From assembly GCA_023253575.1 (NCBI GenBank), contig JALRGB010000293.1, forward strand, positions 1 to 10,613: a stretch of DNA of 10,613 nt, given 5' to 3'. Below the pieces are notes generated by a model. The model had not been told where the DNA came from. It ran no database searches and saw nothing but the letters and a program-made list of their open reading frames with translations. The position numbers and the translations under genes are program-made. Source of the stretch: Verrucomicrobiales bacterium. GTDB taxonomy: Bacteria > Verrucomicrobiota > Verrucomicrobiia > Verrucomicrobiales > V1-33. Shown in pieces: positions 1-6,700 of the stretch. Position 1 is the stretch's first letter. The number at the start of each line of letters is the position of its first letter.

Positions 1-216
1 GTCGCCGAGTCGATCGTGATTGAGGAGGCCGCCGAGGAACCAGAGGCTGCCGAACAGGCCGAACCCGAGGAGCACGAACGCTCCCTTCACGAGCCAGGAA
101 CCCCACTGCGGTTTGGTGAACAGGTAGTAGAAGCGCGGCGCCGGCGCCTTGAAGAGCGGCGCCAGCGCCTTAAAGCGCGGCCCGAGCCCGCCGAGAGACG
201 GAGGTGAGATACCCAC
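1..216 (-). CDS. NrfD/PsrC-like membrane subunit, N-terminal part (runs off left edge)
   Basis: Reading the minus strand from about 216 down to 1 gives an uninterrupted frame of 72 codons. It contains the stretch PRFYYLFTKPQWGSWLVKGA (about residues 31-50), followed by a hydrophobic segment of about 20 residues (VLLGFGLFGSLWFLGGLL). An aromatic/basic loop ending in 'SW.V.GA' just before a membrane helix is typical of NrfD/PsrC-type integral membrane subunits, which pass electrons between the quinone pool and molybdopterin or Fe-S partners. The family assignment rests on this one motif. The first in-frame start candidate is GTG at 216-214, directly after an in-frame TGA. It has no visible Shine-Dalgarno and leaves an N-terminus shorter than family members that carry an extra helix first. 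The start is therefore uncertain, and an upstream frameshift is possible. The gene is transcribed divergently from the ABC permease pair. The C-terminal portion lies outside the window. Confidence 0.5.
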   Translation of the reverse strand, partial: MGISPPSLGGLGPRFKALAPLFKAPAPRFYYLFTKPQWGSWLVKGAFVLLGFGLFGSLWFLGGLLNHDRLGD

Positions 217-336
217 TCATTGGACGGCCAATCCGATGACACATGTGGGTGTCTCAGATTCCGCTCTCTCATGGCCTGTCCCTCCGGCCCCTCGCGGCCC
301 TTTCGAACTGCACGCGAAGGCCCGACGGACGGAACT

Positions 337-341
337 GGAGG
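337..341 (+). promoter_or_regulatory. Ribosome binding site of permease 1
   Basis: GGAGG ends five bases before the ATG at 347. It is the clearest Shine-Dalgarno in the window. It picks 347 over the longer open frame that begins at 149, whose extra residues are polar and do not resemble the permease family. Confidence 0.7.
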
Positions 342-346
342 CCACG

Positions 347-1282
347 ATGAAGTGCTCGACGGACGGGTCAGGGTCTGCGATCTATGGTGGCTCTTTATTG
401 TCGATGACTCTTGATCTTGTTGTGACCATCCTCGGCGGGCTCATGCCACTGTTTGTGCTGGCTTTGGCGGCGTCCGTCGTCTTGCGCGGCGGCGGAGTGG
501 ATCTTTCCCTCATCTCGATCATGCACGCCGCCTCGCTCACTGGAGGATGGTTGATGACGACCGGGCAGGCTCCGGTCTGGGCCGGGGTGGCCGCCATGCT
601 GGGTGTGGGGCTTATCCTTGGGCTCATAAACGGGCTGGCCATTTCGCGGTTCAATCTGCCTCCGGCCATGGTCACGCTAACCAGTCTGTTGGTCATTTCC
701 GGGGCGATGGCCTGGGGCCCGGCCGCCCCGAGCCGCAGCGCCCTGCCCGATGAATTCACTCTGCCCGGCGGCCACCTTGCCGCCGCTGGTGGCATGGCCG
801 TGGCCGTGGGAACGGCCGTGCACCTGCTCATGCAAAAACACGTTTTTGGCCGATGGCTGCAGGCCATCGGCCTGAATCCACAGGCCGCGCGAGCCTCTGG
901 GCTACCGATGGCATCGATGTCCATCGGCCTCTACGGCGGCAGTGGCCTGCTGGCCGCCGTGGCCGCCATCATTGAGGTCGGCCCGCAGCCGCACCACCCG
1001 TCATCCACGGGATGGCCCGGGATCCCTCTGCTGCTGGAAGCCCTAGCCGCCGCCCTGATCAGCTCGTGGCTATTTCGCCGGCAACTGGGCGGCCGCTGGC
1101 ACGTCTGGACCGTAGTGGCCGGGGCCATGATCATGGCCCCCATGGACGCTGTTCTGATGGCAGCCGGAATACCCTCCTCCGCCTTGCTCATCATGAAAAT
1201 CGCCGTCATTCTGGCCGCCGCCGCCGCTCTGACGCCGGGAGAAGGCACCGCCAGTTGGCGTCACTCTTTTCGCCATTCATGA
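347..1282 (+). CDS. ABC transporter permease, RbsC/BPD_transp_2 type (permease 1)
   Basis: This 311-residue, very hydrophobic protein belongs to the branched permease family that includes RbsC, XylH and AraH (PF02653), inner-membrane channels of sugar or autoinducer importers. The family motif before the third helix is visible as GGGVDLS (residues 48-54). The loop FGRWLQAIGLNPQAARASGL (from residue 167) matches the usual 'GR.L.AIG.N..AA..SGI' coupling loop. The start at 347 is set by a GGAGG box. Two oddities stand out. The usual first membrane helix is missing, because the protein begins only about 47 residues before the GGVDLS motif. The normally glycine-rich 'LGG.SL.GG.G...GT' segment is replaced by LISSWLFRRQLGGRWHVW (from residue 237). 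The stop overlaps the start of the next permease (ATGA), so the two are translationally coupled. The substrate cannot be told from sequence. Confidence 0.85.
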   Translation: MKCSTDGSGSAIYGGSLLSMTLDLVVTILGGLMPLFVLALAASVVLRGGGVDLSLISIMHAASLTGGWLMTTGQAPVWAGVAAMLGVGLILGLINGLAISRFNLPPAMVTLTSLLVISGAMAWGPAAPSRSALPDEFTLPGGHLAAAGGMAVAVGTAVHLLMQKHVFGRWLQAIGLNPQAARASGLPMASMSIGLYGGSGLLAAVAAIIEVGPQPHHPSSTGWPGIPLLLEALAAALISSWLFRRQLGGRWHVWTVVAGAMIMAPMDAVLMAAGIPSSALLIMKIAVILAAAAALTPGEGTASWRHSFRHS

Positions 1283-2256
1283 ACCACTCCGACCGTGACA
1301 GGCCAAGCGACCGCACGGGGCGAGCCGTCTGGATGCTACATCCAGCCGCCCTGCTGGCCTTCACGTGGCTGGTCACGGCCGCGCTTCAGCCGGCGTTTTT
1401 TGCCCCGGAAAACTTTGCTCTCATGCTGGCCCGGTCGGCCCCGGACATGATACTGGCCGCCGGCCTGACGGTGGTGCTGATGGCCGGCAGAATCGATCTA
1501 TCACTCGGAGCCGTCATGGGGCTGGTCGCCGTCGTCGCCAGCAGCCCCGCCGTGGCGGCCGCCCCTTGGCCGCTGCGGATGGCCATCCTCTTAGGCACGG
1601 GCGCTGCCTGCGGCGTCATTCATGGATGGCTCATCGGTAGACGCCAAATACCCGCCTTCCTCGCAACCGGATCCCTGTTCTTCGTATGGGAGGCTCTGGC
1701 CCGCGCCCTCCAAGGTGCTTCCACCACTGTATGTCTACCGGTCGCGTCTCTCCCCCATCCACCCTCCACCGCCGCGGTCATCGCCACGACCGCCGGCCTT
1801 CTCCTGGCCGGACAATGGGTGCTCACGCACACCATTTGCGGCCCTCGACTGCGCGCCCTCGGCAGTCATCCAGAAATCATCCGCCGGGCCGGATTGCCCA
1901 CCATTCCGCTCACTCTCGGCCTGTTGGTCCTGTCCGGCACTGCCGCCGCCACCGCCGCGCTACTGGATTCCCCATCCCCACAGACCTGGCACCCCGCCGC
2001 CCACCACTCTCTGTCCGCTCTGGCCGCCGCCCTCCTCGGCGGCGCGCGCCTCCGTGGAGGCCATGGATCCATCATCCCCGGCGCCATCGCCGGCGTTCTC
2101 ATCGTGCAAAGCCTAATAAGCTACTGGCCGACTACGCCAACACCCGCCCACGCCAGTTGCCTCGGGCTCGGTCTCCTGCTCGCCGCCGCACTCAGCATCG
2201 ACTCCCTCCGGCATTACTCCACCAGCCCATACGAAGAGCTATGGCGGAGGGGTTGA
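1279..2256 (+). CDS. ABC transporter permease, RbsC/BPD_transp_2 type (permease 2)
   Basis: This 325-residue polytopic membrane protein is of the same family as permease 1, and the two probably form a heterodimeric channel. It keeps the family landmarks better than its partner. There is a full first helix (about residues 22-40), then 'FF.PENF', then GRIDLSLGAVMG (residues 70-81). The loop CGPRLRALGSHPEIIRRAGL corresponds to the coupling loop, and LLGGARLRGGHGSIIPGAIAG is a canonical glycine-rich segment near the C-terminus. The ATG at 1279 overlaps the stop of permease 1 as ATGA and has no Shine-Dalgarno of its own, as expected for translational coupling. A long frame continues upstream of 1279 but lies inside permease 1 and is not hydrophobic. 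No ABC ATPase or periplasmic binding protein is encoded next to the pair. Substrate unknown. Confidence 0.87.
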   Translation: MNHSDRDRPSDRTGRAVWMLHPAALLAFTWLVTAALQPAFFAPENFALMLARSAPDMILAAGLTVVLMAGRIDLSLGAVMGLVAVVASSPAVAAAPWPLRMAILLGTGAACGVIHGWLIGRRQIPAFLATGSLFFVWEALARALQGASTTVCLPVASLPHPPSTAAVIATTAGLLLAGQWVLTHTICGPRLRALGSHPEIIRRAGLPTIPLTLGLLVLSGTAAATAALLDSPSPQTWHPAAHHSLSALAAALLGGARLRGGHGSIIPGAIAGVLIVQSLISYWPTTPTPAHASCLGLGLLLAAALSIDSLRHYSTSPYEELWRRG

Positions 2257-2295
2257 CGTCAGGCGCGGTGTGAGCGTTGATGAACGGACGTTCCA

Positions 2296-2664
2296 ATGCT
2301 CCGAAGTCTCCTGAAATCCAAGATTCACCGCGCCACCATTACCGGGGCCGAAGTTGATTATGAAGGCAGTATCAGTATCCCAAGGGATCTGATGCTCGCG
2401 GCAGATCTGTGGGAAGGAGAAAAGGTACTGGTCGCCTCGATTACCAGCGGCGCCCGTCTGGAAACGTATGTCATTCCAGATGAAGCCGGCACCGGCGAAA
2501 TCATTATCCGGGGAGGAGCCGCTCACCTCATCGGCGCCGGTCACCTCGTAACCATCCTCGCTTTCACCTGGAGTGAATCACCTGTTACCCCGCACCGAAT
2601 CCTGTGCGGGAAAAACAACACCATCAAAACCAGCCCAGACCTCAAAGACGCACAGTCTCACTGA
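2296..2664 (+). CDS. panD: Aspartate 1-decarboxylase (PanD)
   Basis: PanD is a cytoplasmic pyruvoyl enzyme that converts L-aspartate to beta-alanine and CO2 for pantothenate and coenzyme A synthesis. The 122-residue length is close to the 126 of E. coli. Key residues fall at the same positions as in E. coli: Lys9, His11, Tyr22, the Gly24-Ser25 self-cleavage site (YEGS; Ser25 becomes the pyruvoyl group), Arg54, Thr57 and Tyr58, and the 'GAAH' ending at His77. One position differs: the residue aligned with Asn72 of the usual 'NGAAA' motif is Arg (RGGAAH). After about residue 94 the C-terminal tail diverges from common PanD sequences, as is usual for this family. The gene starts 39 bp after permease 2 on the same strand and may be co-transcribed with it. 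The Shine-Dalgarno is weak (GGACG at 2285-2289). Confidence 0.93.
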   Translation: MLRSLLKSKIHRATITGAEVDYEGSISIPRDLMLAADLWEGEKVLVASITSGARLETYVIPDEAGTGEIIIRGGAAHLIGAGHLVTILAFTWSESPVTPHRILCGKNNTIKTSPDLKDAQSH

Positions 2665-2733
2665 GCCTACTGGCAAATACGGACTCGCCATGAATCCACT
2701 CCACTGAGTGGATGCAAAGCTGGCGCTTCTAGC

Positions 2734-2772
2734 CCCGCGGTGGTTTAAATCGATGGCGTAAACCGCAGCGGG
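2734..2772. terminator. Hairpin between the convergent panD and hldD genes
   Basis: Bases 2734-2747 pair with 2759-2772 in a 14-bp stem with one G-A mismatch and one G-T wobble, around an 11-base loop. It lies in the 120-bp gap between the two converging stop codons. That position, and the presence of a stem on either strand, suit a shared bidirectional terminator. No clear T-run follows on either strand, so intrinsic termination is not certain. Confidence 0.4.
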
Positions 2773-2784
2773 TTGCCATTGGCC

Positions 2785-3819
2785 CTAAATCGTCCCCGCC
2801 GGCTCGTCCCCTAGGAACCGCCCGGGTACCAGATAGTTGACGACGTAGTCGCGCACCGAGTCACTCAGCGGCGTGATCGCCTTGGTATATCCCGTACTGC
2901 GAAGTTTAGCGATATCCGCGCACGTATGATACTGGTACTTCCCGCGCAACGACTCGGGCATATCGACAAAATCGATCTGCGGATCGCGTCCCAGTGAAGC
3001 GAAAATCGCGTGTGCCAGATCGACCCATGTCTTGGCTTCGCCCGAGCCGACATTATACAATCCACCGGCCAGCGGCTTGTCGGCAAGGTGCAGCGTGATG
3101 TCGACCGCGTCCTTCACATACAGGAAGTCGCGCTGCTGCATACCATGCTCGTAATCAGGACGGTGGCTTTTAAACAAACTCAAACGACCGGTGGCGAGGA
3201 TTTGCTCGTAGGCCTTGGCCACCACACTGCGCATCTCACCTTTGTGATCCTCATTCGGCCCGAACACATTGAAGTATTTCAAACCAATGATATGACGCAA
3301 GAATCCGGCGCGCTGCGCATGCTGATCAAACAGGTGCTTCGAGTACCCGTACATGTTCAGCGGCCGCAAGCGGGCCAGATCATCCGCCTTGTCATCCATG
3401 CCGTGAGCCCCGTCACCATAGGTGGCCGCAGAACTGGCATAGATGAACCTCGACCGACGACTCAAGGCCCAAGCACACACATTTTTTGTGTACTCAAAAT
3501 TATTACGAATGAGGTATCCGGCATCCTTTTCGGTCGTAGCTGAACAGGCACCGAGATGATACACAGCATGCACATTGCCAAAATGCGCCGGCGCCGAATG
3601 CAACTTGGCTGCAAAATCATCAGCCTGCATGTAGTCGGCATACCGCAGCGGCGGCAGATGCTTCCACTTCTCCGTCGTGTCCAGACAATCAACTAAAAGC
3701 AAGTTTTCTTGGCCTCGACGATTCAAGGCCCAGGCGACGGCGCTGCCAATCAGCCCGGCGGCCCCGGTTACCACAATCAACCCGGATTTTGTAGCTGCAG
3801 ATTTTGCGTTGCTCGACAT
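2785..3819 (-). CDS. hldD: ADP-L-glycero-D-manno-heptose 6-epimerase (HldD/RfaD)
   Basis: HldD is an SDR-type epimerase that converts ADP-D-glycero-manno-heptose to the L-glycero form, the last step in making the heptose donor for the LPS inner core. With the start at 3819 it has 344 residues, somewhat longer than the about 310 of E. coli. Visible motifs, in order, are the nucleotide-binding VTGAAGLIGS (17-26), an acidic residue after strand 2 (LLLVD, Asp44), HLGACSATTE (88-97), ASSAATYG (128-135), the catalytic LNMYGYSK with Tyr157 and Lys161, and KYFNVFGPNEDHKGEM. These match E. coli HldD closely in order and wording. An in-frame GTG at 3852 would add 11 residues (GWCKCAIGWC-like) that are not family-like, so I prefer the ATG at 3819, although neither start has a good Shine-Dalgarno. 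The gene is single, convergent with panD, with its own promoter upstream. It implies a Gram-negative, LPS-bearing host. Confidence 0.95.
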   Translation of the reverse strand: MSSNAKSAATKSGLIVVTGAAGLIGSAVAWALNRRGQENLLLVDCLDTTEKWKHLPPLRYADYMQADDFAAKLHSAPAHFGNVHAVYHLGACSATTEKDAGYLIRNNFEYTKNVCAWALSRRSRFIYASSAATYGDGAHGMDDKADDLARLRPLNMYGYSKHLFDQHAQRAGFLRHIIGLKYFNVFGPNEDHKGEMRSVVAKAYEQILATGRLSLFKSHRPDYEHGMQQRDFLYVKDAVDITLHLADKPLAGGLYNVGSGEAKTWVDLAHAIFASLGRDPQIDFVDMPESLRGKYQYHTCADIAKLRSTGYTKAITPLSDSVRDYVVNYLVPGRFLGDEPAGTI

Positions 3820-3925
3820 GCACCAGCCGATAGCGCATTTGCACCATCCCACAAGGACACGTTACATCAGCCTCCACTCGCCCCCACCCTCAGGAAATTC
3901 CCACAACTCGTCGGGAAAAGAGTGT

Positions 3926-3954
3926 TCTATATCTCATATTCTATTGATTATCAA
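3926..3954 (-). promoter_or_regulatory. Sigma70-like promoter of hldD
   Basis: Read on the minus strand, TTGATA (3954-3949) and TATAGA (3931-3926) are separated by exactly 17 bases. The region is AT-rich against a GC-rich background. Predicted transcription start is near 3919, giving a leader of about 100 nt to the ATG at 3819. The -35 box lies in a perfect palindrome, TTGATTATCAA (3944-3954), which could be an operator. Confidence 0.6.
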
Positions 3955-4035
3955 CGCTATAAATACTGCGCGCGCCACGACTAACGGCCGCATCGCCACG
4001 TCATAAATTGCCTCGCAGCCGGGCCGTCGCCCGAT

Positions 4036-4060
4036 AATTTTGCCGGTCGACGGCAAGATT
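4036..4060 (-). terminator. Hairpin downstream of the propeller operon
   Basis: TTGCCG and CGGCAA (4040-4045 and 4051-4056) form a six-bp stem around five bases, with three more A/T pairs beyond one mismatch. It lies about 70 bases past the stop at 4129. It is followed only by a short A/T-mixed stretch rather than a true T-run, so this is a weak terminator candidate. Confidence 0.3.
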
Positions 4061-4128
4061 CCGCCTCTAGACCGACCGGAATGCGCCGCTGATATCGACT
4101 GGGCCGTCGGCTGTCAGCGGTCGACCCA

Positions 4129-5442
4129 CTACTGACCGATGCAGAACAGGTGGTTCTGGCCGCGGATGTAGAGGCGGTTGTGAGCGACTGCGGGCGAGGC
4201 TTGGACTTTTTCACCGAGGGGATTACGGCCGAGGACTTTGAACGTGGGGGTGGCGGCCACGAGGTGAGTGACTCCGTCGTCGGCGGTGGCGTAGATGACG
4301 CCTTGGGCGACGATGGGTGAGGCGGCGAAAGTACCGCCGAGGCGTTCGCGATAGTGCACATCGCCGGTTTTGGCATCGGCGCACCACGCCATACCGGCTT
4401 CGGTGAGGCAGTAGACGTTGGGGGCGGCGTAGATCATGGATGGCAATTTGGGGGGATTCTTATCCTGTTCCCAGGCGAAGTGTGATTCGGAGATGTCGCC
4501 GCTGGCGCCAGCGAGTTTAAAGGCCCGCACCGAATCAGCGCCACCGTACCCGTTCGCTTGAATGGCGATGCCATCGGCGATGAGGACGGAAGGCGTTACT
4601 CCCTCTCCGTCATTCTTCGCCGTCCAGATCAGGGCCCCGCCTTGCAAATCAAATCCTTGCAAGACATCACCCGCCCCGCTGACAACTTGTTTGCGACCGG
4701 TTTCATCAACCCAGACATTGGGGGTGATGTGGGCGATGCGGGACGACCCGCGCATCGTTTTCCAGGCGAGGGTGCCGGTGGCCGCGTCCAACGCAAAAAC
4801 ATAGGACCGATTCCATGGCAGCTGCCATCCGACCCGCTCCTGATCGCTGCCTTCCTGCGCCGGATCCGTGCTCCAGTCCCACGGCATAACCAGTCGCCCG
4901 TCCTCCAAGACCGGCGATGCCCCCAGTCCGTGGCGACTGTAAAATCGAAACTCCTGAAACGTCCAGACGACCTTCCCGGAAAAGTCGACAGCCGCGATGC
5001 CCCCGCCGCCGAAAACGGCGTACACACGCTCGCCATCCGTGCAAGGCGTGGGCGTGGCATACGTGTTGCGGCTCTCTTTGCGTCCAGTCTCCTGCCGGAA
5101 AACTTCAGTGTTCCACTTCACCGCCCCAGTTGCCGCATCCAAACACATCACTCGGCACGACCGACCGTCATCAGTCGCCGTCGTGACAAAAACATCGTCG
5201 CCCCACACAATCGGAGAAGAATGCCCCTCCCCAGGAATCGCCGCCTTCCATTTGACCCCCTCCGTTTCCGACCACCGCGACGGCAACACACTCGTCAACG
5301 CATCCCCTTGGCGGCTGGGACCACGGAAACAAGGCCAATGATCAGATCCCATCGAGGAGGGAACCGAAGCCAGTCCGGCCACCACGGCCGCAACAAAAAA
5401 TAATGTGGGGGATTTCACTTTGCCACCGTAATCATAAATCAT
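4129..5442 (-). CDS. Secreted PQQ-binding-like beta-propeller repeat protein (1)
   Basis: This exported protein of about 437 residues has the BamB/PQQ-dehydrogenase-like beta-propeller fold. The hydrophobic signal segment SPTLFFVAAVVAGLASV is followed by HWPCFRGPSRQG, the 'DWP.FRGP...G' opening common in PVC-group propeller proteins. Repeated 'LDAATG...W' blade motifs follow (CLDAATGAVKWNTE, ALDAATGTLAWKT, GFDLQGGALIWTA), plus degenerate ones, which suits seven or eight blades. The final LFCIGQ looks like the closing strand. Such proteins may be scaffolds or substrate binders; no catalytic residues can be assigned. Start choices are ATG 5463, ATG 5442 (used here) or GTG 5418. The last gives the cleanest signal peptide (MKSPTLFF...) with GGTGG four bases upstream. 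The gene lies downstream of the Tat-exported toroid gene, 31 bases after its stop (10 if ATG 5463 is used), so they probably form an operon. Confidence 0.85.
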   Translation of the reverse strand: MIYDYGGKVKSPTLFFVAAVVAGLASVPSSMGSDHWPCFRGPSRQGDALTSVLPSRWSETEGVKWKAAIPGEGHSSPIVWGDDVFVTTATDDGRSCRVMCLDAATGAVKWNTEVFRQETGRKESRNTYATPTPCTDGERVYAVFGGGGIAAVDFSGKVVWTFQEFRFYSRHGLGASPVLEDGRLVMPWDWSTDPAQEGSDQERVGWQLPWNRSYVFALDAATGTLAWKTMRGSSRIAHITPNVWVDETGRKQVVSGAGDVLQGFDLQGGALIWTAKNDGEGVTPSVLIADGIAIQANGYGGADSVRAFKLAGASGDISESHFAWEQDKNPPKLPSMIYAAPNVYCLTEAGMAWCADAKTGDVHYRERLGGTFAASPIVAQGVIYATADDGVTHLVAATPTFKVLGRNPLGEKVQASPAVAHNRLYIRGQNHLFCIGQ

Positions 5443-5473
5443 CCCCACGCCACCCCGTCGCATCCATCGGGGA

Positions 5474-6568
5474 TCACCCGCCTCCCACCACCTCTTCCTC
5501 GTCCACCCGCTCGTCCCGCTGGTAAATCGGCAGCTGGCGGTACGGCACCGTGAACGCCAGAATCATCATGCTCGTGGAATAAACCCGCCCATAACTGGTC
5601 CCCTCCCAATCGCCCTCTTCCTCCTGCAACTTGAGGTAATGCTCGTACATCCAGTCGGAATACGTTCGCCAGTAGGCCCCGCCCATCTGAAACATCGCCT
5701 GCGCATTATAATAGTTGCCGTAGTACTCAAACTGGTTGCCCGGCAACCGCTTGTAATTCTTCAACACCCAGTCAGCCCCCTGCACCACCAAGGGGTCATC
5801 AAACTTCCCACACACACACAAACTCAAAAGCGCCGCCCCACTCAGGGTGTCCGCATGGTCGCTATCACCCATGTATCCGAAATGACCATTGCGCTTGTTT
5901 TGCCGGCGCAAAACATAAGCAATCGCCGAATCAATCGCCTCTTTGGGCACCGGCGCCCCATTCAGTTTCGCCGATCGCAAACTCATCAACGCCCAGCCCG
6001 AACAGGACAAATCACTGTCCGTCGAATTAGGAAAATACCGCCAGCCACCCTGCTGGTCAGGATCCTTGCGCACAGCCTGCGACTCAAGCAATACCCGCGT
6101 CCCCGCCGCCAACGCCGGATCCAGCCGCTTCTGCCGCTCCGGACTCACCATCCCAGAACACTCACTCAAAAAAAGCGTGCTGATATTGTGCGCATACATC
6201 GGCCCATGCCCGTGATCACCCGATTCAATCAACCCGTTCTCCTTGGCATGACGAAGCGCAAAATCAATCCGCCGGTCCAACGCCCGGCCAAATTTCCCCG
6301 CCCCAGGACGATGCCCCGTCGAGAGAATCGCCATCCCCACCAGCGAGGAAATCCCCGTCGATCGGCCATAAGCGCCATCCGGGAAAGTGCCCGTCTCCAT
6401 GTCCTCCTGCGACAACAAATAATCCAGCCCGCGATTCACACTCGCCTCAATCACTTTCCGCTGACGCTCAAAAGCATCCACCGGGACAACCGCCTCCGAC
6501 ACAGACGGCCCCAGCCCGCCCAGCAGGGCACCAGCAGATGTCGATAGGAAGGCGCGGCGGTTCATCAT
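5474..6568 (-). CDS. Tat-exported prenyltransferase/squalene-oxidase repeat protein
   Basis: This 364-residue protein opens with the Tat-type signal MMNRRAFLSTSAGALLGG and a cleavable-looking 'SVSEA' region near residue 25. The rest is rich in repeats of the alpha6/alpha6 toroid class seen in terpene cyclases, prenyltransferases and alpha-2-macroglobulin-like domains. Examples are VNRGLDYLLSQ (44-54), the hallmark QGGWRYFPNSTDSDLSCSGW (173-192), ALMSLRSAKLNG, and IAYVLRRQNKRNGHFGY. True cyclases carry DXDD or QW motifs; DSDLS (184-188) is not a convincing DXDD, so cyclase activity should not be assumed. Homologues of this layout are frequent in Planctomycetota and Verrucomicrobiota, with unknown function. 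The C-terminus is acidic and glycine-ended (DEEEVVGGG). The start is the first of two ATGs (6568). There is no Shine-Dalgarno, consistent with the promoter lying eight bases upstream. It is the first gene of a likely operon with the beta-propeller gene. Confidence 0.85.
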   Translation of the reverse strand: MMNRRAFLSTSAGALLGGLGPSVSEAVVPVDAFERQRKVIEASVNRGLDYLLSQEDMETGTFPDGAYGRSTGISSLVGMAILSTGHRPGAGKFGRALDRRIDFALRHAKENGLIESGDHGHGPMYAHNISTLFLSECSGMVSPERQKRLDPALAAGTRVLLESQAVRKDPDQQGGWRYFPNSTDSDLSCSGWALMSLRSAKLNGAPVPKEAIDSAIAYVLRRQNKRNGHFGYMGDSDHADTLSGAALLSLCVCGKFDDPLVVQGADWVLKNYKRLPGNQFEYYGNYYNAQAMFQMGGAYWRTYSDWMYEHYLKLQEEEGDWEGTSYGRVYSTSMMILAFTVPYRQLPIYQRDERVDEEEVVGGG

Positions 6569-6576
6569 TCGACCAC

Positions 6577-6606
6577 ACTATAAAGAGAAAGACGCCGTCT
6601 CGTCAA
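6577..6606 (-). promoter_or_regulatory. Promoter of the toroid/beta-propeller operon, near-leaderless
   Basis: On the minus strand TTGACG (6606-6601) and TATAGT (6582-6577) are 18 bases apart. Only eight bases separate the -10 box from the ATG at 6568, so transcription would start at or within about three bases of the start codon. A perfect palindrome, AGACGCCGTCT (6590-6600), fills part of the spacer and could be a repressor site. Confidence 0.55.
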
Positions 6607-6700
6607 TCCGCGCCCGCTGCGCCGACGAAGCCGACCACGCCCGCCGCGCCAGCTGGCAGAACCCGCCACATTTTCTTTCCGAGGATTATCCAGTGGCCAG

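Larger units (their letters stand above)
3820..4128. other. Intergenic region between the hldD start and the beta-propeller gene stop
   Basis: These 309 bases hold no convincing gene. The half nearest hldD is AT-rich and carries the promoter at 3926-3954. The half nearest 4129 is GC-rich and carries two inverted repeats that could end transcription of the beta-propeller operon. One is CCGCTGA (4086-4092) against TCAGCGG (4114-4120), with a nested CGAC/GTCG pair, starting 8 bases past the stop codon. The other is TTGCCG/CGGCAA (4040-4045 with 4051-4056, five-base loop), extended by AAT/ATT across one mismatch. Confidence 0.55.

Noticed and set aside
16..207. Plus-strand frame of 63 residues rich in Glu and Arg
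   Set aside because: It is antisense to the NrfD-like frame, and its skewed composition is what the reverse of a hydrophobic GC-rich gene produces.
240..247. CACATGTG palindrome in the divergent gap left of permease 1
   Set aside because: Eight-base palindromes occur by chance, and no promoter boxes could be placed around it.
382..924. Minus-strand frame of 180 residues inside permease 1
   Set aside because: No family motifs, and Pro/Arg/Ala/Met-rich composition; it is the shadow of a clearly real membrane gene.
1686..2273. Plus-strand frame of 195 residues overlapping permease 2
   Set aside because: Composition is almost all Arg, Pro, His and Ser; it is a frame shadow of the GCC-rich permease gene.
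3010..3543. Plus-strand frame of 177 residues antisense to hldD
   Set aside because: hldD matches its family along its full length; the antisense frame shows no domain and no ribosome binding site.
4558..5403. Plus-strand frame of 281 residues antisense to beta-propeller gene 1
   Set aside because: Arg/Pro-rich with no recognisable motif, while the minus strand carries signal peptide and blade repeats.
5639..6547. Plus-strand frame of 302 residues antisense to the toroid gene
   Set aside because: Highly basic and low in complexity; the minus-strand protein has a Tat signal and clear toroid repeats.
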